Below, piece after piece: positions 28,464-37,175 of a stretch of DNA of 64,000 bases. The position numbers and the translations under genes are program-made. The notes below the pieces were generated by a model. It was not told the origin of the DNA. It ran no database searches and saw nothing but the letters and a program-made list of their open reading frames with translations. The stretch covers positions 1-64,000 of the forward strand of contig CAXSCR010000016.1 in the NCBI GenBank assembly GCA_964235605.1. The letters run 5' to 3'. Numbering within the stretch: position 1 is the first letter of the stretch; every line of letters starts with the position of its first letter. The stretch comes from DATCRE01 sp964235605. GTDB lineage: Bacteria > Bacteroidota > Bacteroidia > Cytophagales > Cyclobacteriaceae.

Positions 28464-28494
28464 GGAGTTAATGTTTCGATTAAATTACCAATAT

Positions 28495-29817
28495 TTAAGA
28501 GGTTTCGGATGTTAATACATCGTCATTACTATTTGTAATCGATCTTCCAGTTTTTATTCTTATAAAAAACTGTTTTACCACATTGTTGTATAGTTCAAAA
28601 CACGTTCCGGCCAATGCCACTAAAGCTAAAGTAAGCGTAAGGTTGAGTTTAAACTCCCACAAATGAAAGATATATATCATTAAAAAGGAGAATAAAACAA
28701 TTTGTATTAACTGAACTAGTAAACTGAGCCCATCAAACCACAACGGAAGCTTTTTATCAATTATAGAAAAGAAAGCTGTATTCAAAAGACAAATTATAAT
28801 CGCGATAGCGTATTCTTGCCATTCGCCAAGCTCTCCTATATAGTCTTCGTTTAAAATCATTGAAACCGCATTAGCATGCACCACTACGCCATACATGTCA
28901 GGTCTTGTCTTACCAGCGTAATTTTTATTGAGTGGGGTTATAAATTTGTCATCCCACGATGTATCCCTAAGATCTCTTCCTAGAAAACCCATGATAACAA
29001 TCTTATTCTTGATCATTTCAGGAACAAACTGGTTTGCATCTAAAGCTTGATCCCAATCCAACGCATAGTATCTGCCTGCGTAAGAGGATGCGCCATGCCA
29101 GTCAACTATATTACCTCTGTAGTTAATTATTTCGGAATGCTTATTTCGCGCAAGATATCGTTTGGTTTTTAGAGAGTCATATAGCATAGCAACTTGTGTA
29201 GAAAATGCCAATTCGTTTGTTCCGCGAACAACCTTTTGCGGGTTATATGATCTACAAACCTTCAGATCTTCTTGGTCTTCTGCATCAGTTTCCAGGTTGA
29301 CGAATCCTTCATATGCTCCTTCCCTTAATTCAGTATCCGTATGTTCTATTGAATCATACATATCAACATCGCCATATTTTTTAATGAGTGTTTGTGTCTG
29401 CCAAAGCTTTTCTGCTAATACCATAACACCTGCATCTTTTACAGCGTTGGAGAACACCATATTATTAAGCGTGTCATAAGCCTGGGGACAATTGACAGAA
29501 TCACGCAATCCCCTATCACAACTAAATATAATATCCAAGGCAATAACTTTAGGTTTAAATTGGCTCAATGTCATAACCTGCTGACCAATTTCACCTCTTG
29601 ATAAATATCCAATATTTACAATAACAATGTTAGTGTCAAGTGATGGATCATCACGCAACTGAGAAAATGCAATATCGGTAAGTTCCATATCGCCTAAAGC
29701 TTTACCAAGCGGATCAAAGGCATTGAAAATGTTTAATTGGGTAATACCATATATGCCCGCAAGAACAACAATTGTGAACGTGGTGCTTATAAAACAATCC
29801 AACCAAAATTTCCGCAT
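28495..29817 (-). CDS. CHASE2-domain membrane protein without output domain
   Basis: A 440-residue protein with one N-terminal transmembrane helix (about 6-28), an extracytoplasmic CHASE2 domain (about 30-325) and three C-terminal transmembrane helices (about 335-420). CHASE2 traits include IVIVNIGYLSRGEIGQ, KPKVIALDIIFSCDRG and KNKIVIMGFLG. Only about 25 residues follow the last helix, so no kinase, cyclase or other cytoplasmic output domain is attached. Two secreted paralogues are encoded immediately downstream. It is divergent from meaB across about 60 bp. Confidence 0.8.
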   Translation of the reverse strand: MRKFWLDCFISTTFTIVVLAGIYGITQLNIFNAFDPLGKALGDMELTDIAFSQLRDDPSLDTNIVIVNIGYLSRGEIGQQVMTLSQFKPKVIALDIIFSCDRGLRDSVNCPQAYDTLNNMVFSNAVKDAGVMVLAEKLWQTQTLIKKYGDVDMYDSIEHTDTELREGAYEGFVNLETDAEDQEDLKVCRSYNPQKVVRGTNELAFSTQVAMLYDSLKTKRYLARNKHSEIINYRGNIVDWHGASSYAGRYYALDWDQALDANQFVPEMIKNKIVIMGFLGRDLRDTSWDDKFITPLNKNYAGKTRPDMYGVVVHANAVSMILNEDYIGELGEWQEYAIAIIICLLNTAFFSIIDKKLPLWFDGLSLLVQLIQIVLFSFLMIYIFHLWEFKLNLTLTLALVALAGTCFELYNNVVKQFFIRIKTGRSITNSNDDVLTSETS

Positions 29818-29834
29818 AGTATGGGGGTAATAAA

Positions 29835-29852
29835 GTAAATTTAGAAATTTAC
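29835..29852. promoter_or_regulatory. Near-perfect palindrome between CHASE2 and meaB genes
   Basis: GTAAATTT-AG-AAATTTAC sits in the 59-bp divergent spacer. The symmetry and position suggest an operator, but no cognate regulator is visible. Confidence 0.4.
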
Positions 29853-29876
29853 ACTAGATTATTAATTACTAAGATA

Positions 29877-30884
29877 GTGAACACTTCAAGATTAAGCATC
29901 ACGGAATACCATAATGGCATTTTGAATAGGGATACAGTCATTTTAGCAAAAGCTATTACATTGATTGAAAGTACCCTTCCAAAAGATCAGCTTGCTGCAA
30001 GTGAGCTTATCGATGCTATACTTCAACACACAGGTAGATCTATTAGAATAGGAATTACCGGTGTACCCGGTGTTGGAAAAAGTACTTTCATTGAAGCGTA
30101 TGGTCGTTATGTAACTTCGCTTGGAAAAAAGATAGCGGTCCTTACTGTGGACCCCAGTAGCCAACTTACAAAGGGAAGCATTCTAGGAGACAAGACACGA
30201 ATGGAGGAGCTCTCCAAAAATCCGCTAGCGTTTATTAGGCCATCACCTTCAGGCAACACCCTTGGTGGCGTAGCGGGTAAAACAAGAGAGACCATTTTGC
30301 TTTGTGAAGCAGCGGGCTTTGAAATTATTCTGATTGAAACTGTTGGTGTCGGGCAATCTGAAGTAGCAGTTAAGAACATGGTCGATTTCTTTTTGCTGTT
30401 GATGCTCGCAGGTGCAGGCGATGAACTTCAAGGAATTAAGAAAGGAATTATGGAGATGGCAGATGCCGTGGTCATAACCAAAGCAGATGGTGACAATATG
30501 AAGCAAGCCGCTCTAGCGCAGGCAGACTTTCAGCATGCGTTACACTTATCTTCTGCATTAACTTCTGGGTGGTCGCCGCAAGTAATTACGTGTTCTGCTC
30601 TTACAACCGCTGGTATTGAAGATATTTGGAAGATAGTCTTAGCGTATAAAAATAAAACTCTTGCCTCAGGCTACTTTAAGTCCAATCGACAGAAACAAAT
30701 TGTTAGTTGGTTTCATGAATATTTTGATCATCTACTAAGAATTGATTTTGATAATTTCGCAAAGGAGAAGGGCACGATAAGTACGCTTGAAGAACAAGTG
30801 AGTAATCAAAAGATCTCTCCGCATACCGCAGCACGTAAATTGCTGCTTGCATATCGTAAGTCACTTCATGAAAGTAAATCTTGA
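29877..30884 (+). CDS. meaB: Methylmalonyl-CoA mutase-associated GTPase MeaB
   Basis: A 335-residue G3E-family GTPase that gates B12 cofactor loading into methylmalonyl-CoA mutase. Visible motifs are Walker A GVPGVGKST, AVLTVDPSSQLTKGSILGD, ETVGVGQSE (switch region) and the base-recognition ITKADGDN. The start is GTG at 29877. The gene lies about 1 kb from the end of a B12-uptake locus, and its 3' end overlaps the convergent Dph6-like gene by 19 bp. The mutase subunits are not in the window. Confidence 0.95.
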   Translation: MNTSRLSITEYHNGILNRDTVILAKAITLIESTLPKDQLAASELIDAILQHTGRSIRIGITGVPGVGKSTFIEAYGRYVTSLGKKIAVLTVDPSSQLTKGSILGDKTRMEELSKNPLAFIRPSPSGNTLGGVAGKTRETILLCEAAGFEIILIETVGVGQSEVAVKNMVDFFLLLMLAGAGDELQGIKKGIMEMADAVVITKADGDNMKQAALAQADFQHALHLSSALTSGWSPQVITCSALTTAGIEDIWKIVLAYKNKTLASGYFKSNRQKQIVSWFHEYFDHLLRIDFDNFAKEKGTISTLEEQVSNQKISPHTAARKLLLAYRKSLHESKS

Positions 30885-31729
30885 AATAGAAAATTAGTTT
30901 CGAATGTAGATAAAGAGCCATCTTCATTCCTTTGTTGATTGGTGTAATGCTTTGTTACAATCTCGCCCATGTTAAGAGCAATAGGTTTCTTAAATATAGG
31001 ACCGTCATATACAAGTGTGTGAAATTCTCCATTCTCGCCGCAAGAGTCCACACCGTCAGGTAAATTGTTTACGAATACATGATCAATTGTTTTACCTAGA
31101 TCACTACGCTTAAAAAATTTTGAATTCGCAGAACAAATTAATGTCTTGAATCCCGCATTGATAAAATCATGAATTAATATCGTTGAGTCTATTTTCCACA
31201 AAGGAAATATTGGAAGCAGTGCAGATTCGCTTAACAATTCCTCTCGGTATCTACGTAAGTCCTCAAGAAAAATATCGCCAAAAGCAACAGCATAAATTCC
31301 TTCTACTGCACAGTCTTTGTAAAAAGAGCGCATTAAAGTTTCATAGGCAGCGTGACTTTCTGATGACTCTAAATAGATTTTGCGTAGCGGTATTCCAATA
31401 CACGCAGCTTGTTGATCAATTAATTCTTCACGCACACCATGCATGCCCACACGCCGTGTCTGTTCATTGATGATGGTGTGCAGACTCACTACATCATATA
31501 CATTGCACTGTAATATTTTATAAAGAGCAAAAGCGGAGTCTTTACCTCCGCTCCAGCTAATCGTAATCTTTTGCTTATCCACTTTACGCTTTGGTTGATA
31601 TGGACAATGTCTACATCCATTTTTACAACAATAGCCACGCTTTAGGTGAAAGGCTTCAGTGAAAACTATGAAGCCATTCTCCCAATAAAAATCTGCGTTG
31701 CTATCTGAGCCTAATTTATTCCCAAACAA
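30866..31729 (-). CDS. DUF5522 - Dph6-like PP-loop ATPase fusion
   Basis: A 287-residue fusion. Residues about 12-48 form a DUF5522-type cysteine module (FTEAFHLKRGYCCKNGCRHCPY). Residues about 55-280 are a Dph6/diphthine-ammonia-ligase-like PP-loop ATPase with SWSGGKDSAFALYKIL and a later GENGEFHTLVYDGPIF block. Bacteria lack diphthamide, so the substrate differs. The gene starts at a TTG, lies 130 bp downstream of the B12 receptor gene and may share its riboswitch-controlled transcript, hinting at a role in corrinoid salvage. That role is inference only. Confidence 0.8.
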   Translation of the reverse strand: MFGNKLGSDSNADFYWENGFIVFTEAFHLKRGYCCKNGCRHCPYQPKRKVDKQKITISWSGGKDSAFALYKILQCNVYDVVSLHTIINEQTRRVGMHGVREELIDQQAACIGIPLRKIYLESSESHAAYETLMRSFYKDCAVEGIYAVAFGDIFLEDLRRYREELLSESALLPIFPLWKIDSTILIHDFINAGFKTLICSANSKFFKRSDLGKTIDHVFVNNLPDGVDSCGENGEFHTLVYDGPIFKKPIALNMGEIVTKHYTNQQRNEDGSLSTFETNFLFQDLLS

Positions 31730-31861
31730 TCTGAATATAATTTTTGAATAATAGTTAACTAAAAGGGCGCATTGGGTGGCAACGCTTTTATTGTAAAGTT
31801 ACTGTTGCTTATATCATACGTGTTTTTGAGACAATGTAGACAAAAAAGATAACTATTAACA

Positions 31862-33991
31862 TTACCACCTTACATTCAACTTCAGATAGGCACTTCTACC
31901 ACGAGTTTGGTAGCCGAGTATTTCCTGATAGGTTTCATCTAATACGTTTTCAAGTTTAAAACTAATGGCAAGCTGTTTATTTATTTGCCAGTTTACGCCA
32001 AGGTCAATAAGGTTATAGTAATTAACTTTATATTGATTTAATGCACCGTAGGGCCCAAGTTTCTCATCATAACCGGAATCAAAACGAGAACCTGCATAAC
32101 GATAAACTGCATTAATTGAAAGATTATCAAGAGGGCTGTAGCCTATCTCTGCATTGCTGGTAAAGCGTGGTCTGCGGACTAATTTATTGATAGTAACTTC
32201 TTCAGTTACAAAGGACCCATAATTAAAAAGTTGTACATGATTTCCTCCCGTATCAGTTACATTGATATTGTTTGGCAAAATCGTAATTTTTCCGTCTAAC
32301 CAACTGATATTTGCCGTTAGATAGAATTTTTTATAGATAACGTGGCCATCAATTTCTAATCCACTTACTACTTGCTTGGCAATATTTAGATAAGTATCGC
32401 CTTTGTTTTCGAGGTAGGTCAGATCTGAAATGCTTTTATCTTTATCCCACAGGTAGACGTACTCAATAGAATTTTTAGTTTGCGTTTGATAAGCTGATAG
32501 CGTTATATAACTCTCTGAAGTAAATTCCTTTTTTATACCAAGCTCAAAGGAAAGTGATTCTTCTGGTTTCAAATTTCTATTACCACGGGTTGTATAGGCA
32601 TTAAAACCTTTGGTTGGTTCATAAAGTTGATAAAGCGAAGCCGGATTAAAACCGCTGGATATGGATGCATATAACAAAAGGTTGTCAAGCTTATATGAAG
32701 GGTCAATTTCGAAAGTCCAGTAGTTTCCAATAATTGAATGATTACTTAAGCGTGAACCCACAGATAGATTGAAATTATTTAAACTAATATTGGCTTGACC
32801 AAATACATAATTTGTCTTAACCGAGGTATCCAATGTATCATAGTTTACCTCTGAGATGTAGTTACCAAAATCTGAATGATTGAAATAATACGTATTGAAG
32901 AGCATAGCCTCTGCATACTGGCCACCGCCTATAACACCTTTCAATTTATTATAGTGGTAGTTAAACTGTAGCTCGTTTGTAAAAATCTTACCTTTATATT
33001 CTCCTTTTATATATGTCGCATCATAATTACCACCAGCATCATTGACCGATGAATCGTTTACATTTCTTCTCTCAGAATTGCTCCAGGAACCTAAAGCAGT
33101 CATACGCCAGTTATCGGATAACTTATAACCTACTTGGTAATCAACCAGATTGCGATCAAAATTTATATAGGCATTATCATCATCATTGTAGGTACCACCA
33201 TCAATTTCAGCATGCTGACTTATTTCTTTAAAAGAAGCAAAAACATCCCAGGTAGAATTTTTAAATCCAGCTTTTAAATAGGCATCTAATTTTTTAAAGT
33301 CATCTTTATCAGCTGTTGCATAGGCATTTGTTTTACTCAGGGTGTCTACAGAAGCATTGAGTCCATTTACATTTTGATTAAATAATGATCCATTAAAATA
33401 CACACCATTTCTAGTCATATAATTTAATCCAATATTTTGTGATAAAGATGAAGTAGCCTTTCCGAAAGTGCCAGCTTGCAAACTTACTATTCCATGAAGT
33501 CCCTTTTTGTGACCTCTCTTGGTAATAATATTAACAACACCACCAATTGCTGAGCCTCCATACAAAGTACTATGTGAACCTCGAATAATTTCGATTCGCT
33601 CAATATCAGTAAGTGAGATTTCAGCAAGATCTACTGTGCTATTTGGAGCTGTTGGATCTGTGATACGAGACCCGTCGATCAAGACAACTACTTGGTTGCT
33701 GTTAGCACCCCGCATAAATAAACTTTGATTAGTTCCTGGTGTTTGATTAGCGCCAACAATATAATTACCGCTTTGCTTAGAGAGCAGTTCTCCCACCGAG
33801 TTGTACACACTCTTTTCAATCACATCGTGATTAATAACAGTTACACTACGTGGTGTTTCAATAATAGGTTGATCAGACCTTACGGCACTTGTTACTACTT
33901 CATTGAGGGTAGTTGTTTTTAATGAATCCTGCGCGTTAGCAAGACAAGAAATGAATAAACCCATAAGGGCTAAAGCGTAATTTTTCCTCAT
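31862..33991 (-). CDS. TonB-dependent outer-membrane receptor, BtuB-like
   Basis: A 709-residue outer-membrane receptor: signal peptide (to about NAQDS), plug domain with TonB-box-like TTTLNEVVTSAV, then DRIEIIRG-type and TKRG plug landmarks (ERIEIIRGSHSTLYGGSAIGG), and a long beta-barrel ending LKLNVRW with the terminal aromatic residue. A cobalamin riboswitch in its leader and a divergent BtuF-like gene mark it as the vitamin B12/corrinoid receptor. It lacks the N-terminal carboxypeptidase-like domain of SusC proteins. Confidence 0.9.
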   Translation of the reverse strand: MRKNYALALMGLFISCLANAQDSLKTTTLNEVVTSAVRSDQPIIETPRSVTVINHDVIEKSVYNSVGELLSKQSGNYIVGANQTPGTNQSLFMRGANSNQVVVLIDGSRITDPTAPNSTVDLAEISLTDIERIEIIRGSHSTLYGGSAIGGVVNIITKRGHKKGLHGIVSLQAGTFGKATSSLSQNIGLNYMTRNGVYFNGSLFNQNVNGLNASVDTLSKTNAYATADKDDFKKLDAYLKAGFKNSTWDVFASFKEISQHAEIDGGTYNDDDNAYINFDRNLVDYQVGYKLSDNWRMTALGSWSNSERRNVNDSSVNDAGGNYDATYIKGEYKGKIFTNELQFNYHYNKLKGVIGGGQYAEAMLFNTYYFNHSDFGNYISEVNYDTLDTSVKTNYVFGQANISLNNFNLSVGSRLSNHSIIGNYWTFEIDPSYKLDNLLLYASISSGFNPASLYQLYEPTKGFNAYTTRGNRNLKPEESLSFELGIKKEFTSESYITLSAYQTQTKNSIEYVYLWDKDKSISDLTYLENKGDTYLNIAKQVVSGLEIDGHVIYKKFYLTANISWLDGKITILPNNINVTDTGGNHVQLFNYGSFVTEEVTINKLVRRPRFTSNAEIGYSPLDNLSINAVYRYAGSRFDSGYDEKLGPYGALNQYKVNYYNLIDLGVNWQINKQLAISFKLENVLDETYQEILGYQTRGRSAYLKLNVRW

Positions 33992-34106
33992 AGCGGTTTT
34001 GTAATTATTTTATTTAAGCACTATGAGCTCTGGAAGAAATGAAAATAAACAGGACAAACCCCATCTACTCATTGCCGTTCACCCGAAAGCTCTGATTAAA
34101 AAATAG

Positions 34107-34262
34107 ATCTTAGGCAGGTCTCCTGGCTTTCCACTTTACTGATGCCTTCCCGTGTAAACAGTGGCTTAATGATGATCAGTAACGTTTGTGTGGATTACAG
34201 TTGCGGGGACAGCTCCGGTATTACACCGTATTCCCTTTTAATCTTCTGGTGATGTGATCAAC
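34107..34262 (-). ncRNA. Cobalamin (B12) riboswitch
   Basis: On the minus strand the conserved elements occur in order: AAAAGGGAA, ACGGTGTAATACCGGAGC, TGTCCCCGCAACTGTAA (the B12 box region), CCACTG, GGGAAGGC and AGCCAGGAGACCTGCC. These are the hallmark blocks of the cobalamin riboswitch. It lies about 115 nt upstream of the receptor start. The expression platform between 33992 and 34106 was not resolved by eye. High B12 is expected to lower receptor expression. Confidence 0.93.
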
Positions 34263-34283
34263 AGAAAAACCAAATATCCGCCA

Positions 34284-34314
34284 CAAACATAAGCACCAAT
34301 TATTGTAAAGCAAA
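34284..34314 (-). promoter_or_regulatory. Promoter of the riboswitch-receptor transcript
   Basis: On the minus strand TTTG (34311-34314), 19 bp, then TATGTTTG (34284-34291). It matches the phylum consensus and would start transcription just ahead of the riboswitch. Confidence 0.65.
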
Positions 34315-34352
34315 AAACATTATAACAGAGAAATTAGAGCAGCCACAAAACT

Positions 34353-34380
34353 GTGGTCAGTGGACCGGGGACTGTCGACC
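34353..34380. repeat. Heptamer array, GTCSAY family, four units
   Basis: Four consecutive 7-bp units. On the minus strand the core reads GGTCGAC, AGTCCCC, GGTCCAC, TGACCAC. It belongs to the same family as the arrays at 41487, 42173 and 51682. It sits between the B12 riboswitch promoter and the btuF-like gene. Confidence 0.6.
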
Positions 34381-34428
34381 TCTAGCAATATTATTACAAG
34401 ACATTATGCATACAGAAATCCAGATAAC

Positions 34429-34436
34429 TAACTTTG
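34429..34436 (+). promoter_or_regulatory. Possible -7 element of the btuF-like gene
   Basis: TAACTTTG matches TAnnTTTG and ends 4 nt before the ATG at 34441, so the transcript may be nearly leaderless. No riboswitch is seen on this strand. Confidence 0.4.
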
Positions 34437-34440
34437 AAGC

Positions 34441-35574
34441 ATGAAGCAATTAATTTCGAGTGTCATTATTGTTATTGCCTTATTAGGATGTGAAGCAAAG
34501 AAGGAGCATGTTATTTCAAAAACGAACTCATCAAAAACTGTTATCAGTTACGCAAAAGGATTTACTGTTAATTATGTCGACGATGTTAAACTGGTTGAAG
34601 TCACTTACCCTTTTCAAGGTGCAACATCTGGCTACAAATATTTATTAGTACCCAAAGGTCATACTGTACCTGCGCATGATGATAAAACAAGGGTGATATC
34701 AATTCCGATAAAAAGTATTGCTTGTACTTCAACTACACATATTCCTTTACTTGATTTCTTAAATGAAACCGAAAAACTGGTGGGTTTTGCTTCGACCAAT
34801 TTTATAAGTTCTGAAAAAATGAGAAAGCACATTGATTCTGGAAAGGTAGAAGAACTTGGTATGGATAAGGGTCTTAATATCGAGAAGATAGTTATGCTCA
34901 ATCCTGATATATTGATGGGTTATACCATGAGTAGTGATTATGGACAGTTTAAAAAAATTGAAGAGCTAGGTGTGCCTGTTGTTATTAATGCCGAATATCT
35001 TGAAAAACATCCTTTAGGAAGAGCAGAGTGGATCAAGTTCATGGCGTTGTTCGTTGATAAAGAAGATGAAGCTGATTCTGTTTTTCGTATTATAGAAAAA
35101 AATTACCTAGAGACAAAAGAAAAAGTAGCGGGCATAAAGAATAGACCTAGGGTTTTAAGTGGCATTGTCTACGGCGATGCTTGGTTTTTGCCTGGAGGAC
35201 AAAATTATGCTTCGCGATTATTGAAAGATGCTGCTTGTGAATATATATGGGAAGCGGATAGCAGTCATGGATTTTTACAGATCAGTTTTGAGTCTGTCTA
35301 TGCAAAGGCATATAATGCAGACCTTTGGCTTGGCGTCGGTACTTATGCTTCACTAAAAGAAATTGAAGCTGCAGATGAAAGGTACACCAAGTTCAGTCCT
35401 TTTATTAATAAAAAGGTGTATACTTTCAATGCACGCAAAGGTGCAAAAGGAGGTAGCGAATTTATGGAGTTAGGTTATTTAAGGCCTGACATAATCCTTA
35501 ATGATTTAGTGAAAATTGCGCATCCGGAAGTACTACCTGAATACAAATTGTATTTCCATAAAAAGATTAACTAA
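34441..35574 (+). CDS. B12 ABC-transporter substrate-binding lipoprotein, BtuF-like
   Basis: A 377-residue lipoprotein with a lipobox LLGC at about residue 17, then a TroA/BtuF-type periplasmic binding fold: SIACTSTTHIPLLDFL, LNIEKIVMLNPDILMGY and GVPVVINAEYLEKHPLGRA. It is expected to deliver corrinoid to an inner-membrane BtuCD permease, which is not encoded in the window. It is divergent from the BtuB-like receptor. The family also includes siderophore binders; the B12 assignment rests on the neighbouring riboswitch and receptor. Confidence 0.85.
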   Translation: MKQLISSVIIVIALLGCEAKKEHVISKTNSSKTVISYAKGFTVNYVDDVKLVEVTYPFQGATSGYKYLLVPKGHTVPAHDDKTRVISIPIKSIACTSTTHIPLLDFLNETEKLVGFASTNFISSEKMRKHIDSGKVEELGMDKGLNIEKIVMLNPDILMGYTMSSDYGQFKKIEELGVPVVINAEYLEKHPLGRAEWIKFMALFVDKEDEADSVFRIIEKNYLETKEKVAGIKNRPRVLSGIVYGDAWFLPGGQNYASRLLKDAACEYIWEADSSHGFLQISFESVYAKAYNADLWLGVGTYASLKEIEAADERYTKFSPFINKKVYTFNARKGAKGGSEFMELGYLRPDIILNDLVKIAHPEVLPEYKLYFHKKIN

Positions 35575-35604
35575 TACTGTTGCAGATATTAAGCTGGAAT
35601 AATC

Positions 35605-36984
35605 TCAAATTAGGTTTGCTTCAGTTGTAATGATTGGTAATCCGGCATTTTGCATTGCGCCAAAACCACCATATATATTTGTAAGATTATTGAATCCTTT
35701 CTCTTTCATTATAGAGATAGCGGTCATAGATCGATAACCTCCGCCACAATAAACAATATAAGATTTAGTTTTGTCGAGCGTGTTTAAAATATTTGGAAAA
35801 TCTGCGAGTGGCAAGAAATGTGCATCCTTTATATGTGCCGTACTCCATTCAACAGGCTTACGTACATCAAGAACTTCTACACCTTCAATCATTTCCGATT
35901 TCATTTGCTGCGGCGTAATCGATCTTACTGTTTCAAGCTTTTCATCCCAGCTTGTTACACCGCCTTGCATGTATCCTAAAACTTTTTCGTAGCCTATTCT
36001 CGCAAGACGCAAAATGGATTCTCCTTCCATTCCTGGGTCGGAGATTAACACAATAGGTTGGTGAATATTTATTAGCGTGCCTACCCATACGGCAAACTGA
36101 CCATTGAGGCCTATGTTGAATGAGCCTTTAATAAAACCTTTTTCAAACTCGTCAGCTTTGCGTGTGTCTAGTAACAACCCACCTTCTTGTAATGCTTGTT
36201 TAACTTCCTCTAATGTGAGTGGTTTCGCGCTTTGGCTCATCACTTCATCTATGGAGCTATAACCTGTTCTATTTATACGCGCATCTTCAAAGAAATATTT
36301 TGGCGGCGGTAAGATGCCTTCAGTAACTTTTTCTATGAATTGTTCACGATTCATTTCCTTGAGCGCGTAATTAAATTTTTTCTGATCGCCGATGGTAGTA
36401 AAAGTTTCTTTACCTATATTTTTTCCACATGCCGAACCTGGGCCATGCGCAGGATAAACAATAACTCGATTAGGCAAAGTTTTTATTTTACTATTTAATG
36501 AGTCGTACATCATACTTGCTAACTCAGCACTACTTAGCTTACCATCTAAGAGGTCTGGCCGACCAACATCTCCAACAAACAACGTATCACCAGTAAATAT
36601 GGCGTGCGGTTCTCCCTGTGGATCCAACAATAAAAAACATGATGATTCAGGCGTATGACCTGGCGTGTGTAGTACACGAATTGTTAGGCTGCCTAATCTA
36701 AAATCTTCTCCATCAACAGCATTATAAACCTTATATTCAGTGTTGGCTTGCGGACCATAAATGATTGGTACATTTACCTTGCGTGACAAATCAATGTGAC
36801 CTGAAACAAAATCCGCGTGAAAGTGCGTTTCAAAAACATACTTTATCACAGCACCTCGCTTTTTGGCAAGTCCAATATACGGTTCGGTTTCACGCAATGG
36901 GTCGATAATGGCTGCTTCACCGTCAGATTCAATATAATATGCAGCCTCTGCTAGGCAATTTGTGTAAAGTTGTTCTATATACAT
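35605..36984 (-). CDS. MBL-fold hydrolase with two rhodanese domains (persulfide dioxygenase type)
   Basis: A 459-residue protein. The N-terminal metallo-beta-lactamase domain (about 1-235) has the metal motif ETHFHADFVSGH, then HTPGHTPESSC and GDTLFVGDVGRPDL. The first rhodanese domain (about 255-350) lacks the catalytic Cys (IVLISDPGMEGE). The second (about 365-455) has it in YCGGGYRSM. The layout matches persulfide dioxygenase-sulfurtransferases such as CstB, which oxidise low-molecular-weight persulfides. The organism probably makes bacillithiol, a possible persulfide carrier, but that link is inferred. Confidence 0.85.
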   Translation of the reverse strand: MYIEQLYTNCLAEAAYYIESDGEAAIIDPLRETEPYIGLAKKRGAVIKYVFETHFHADFVSGHIDLSRKVNVPIIYGPQANTEYKVYNAVDGEDFRLGSLTIRVLHTPGHTPESSCFLLLDPQGEPHAIFTGDTLFVGDVGRPDLLDGKLSSAELASMMYDSLNSKIKTLPNRVIVYPAHGPGSACGKNIGKETFTTIGDQKKFNYALKEMNREQFIEKVTEGILPPPKYFFEDARINRTGYSSIDEVMSQSAKPLTLEEVKQALQEGGLLLDTRKADEFEKGFIKGSFNIGLNGQFAVWVGTLINIHQPIVLISDPGMEGESILRLARIGYEKVLGYMQGGVTSWDEKLETVRSITPQQMKSEMIEGVEVLDVRKPVEWSTAHIKDAHFLPLADFPNILNTLDKTKSYIVYCGGGYRSMTAISIMKEKGFNNLTNIYGGFGAMQNAGLPIITTEANLI

Positions 36985-37094
36985 TCCCTTAGCCTTTAAT
37001 TGTCATCCTTTATCGAACGGCTGTCATTATCTATTTATAATCAACGCTCTTATTTGTCAAAACCTAAACGAACGATTAGTCTAATGATGAATAC

Positions 37095-37122
37095 TGTTAA
37101 CTATTAACGGATAACCGATAAC
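37095..37122. repeat. Heptamer array, TAAC family, four units
   Basis: Four consecutive 7-bp units each ending TAAC or TTAAC (TGTTAAC, TATTAAC, GGATAAC, CGATAAC), between the MBL gene and the WG-repeat gene. The same core recurs between tRNA-Thr and tRNA-Gly. Confidence 0.6.
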
Positions 37123-37175
37123 AAATTTCATAAAAATTCCGATCATTCCATGGCGCGTCTTAACTTTGCGCGCTA

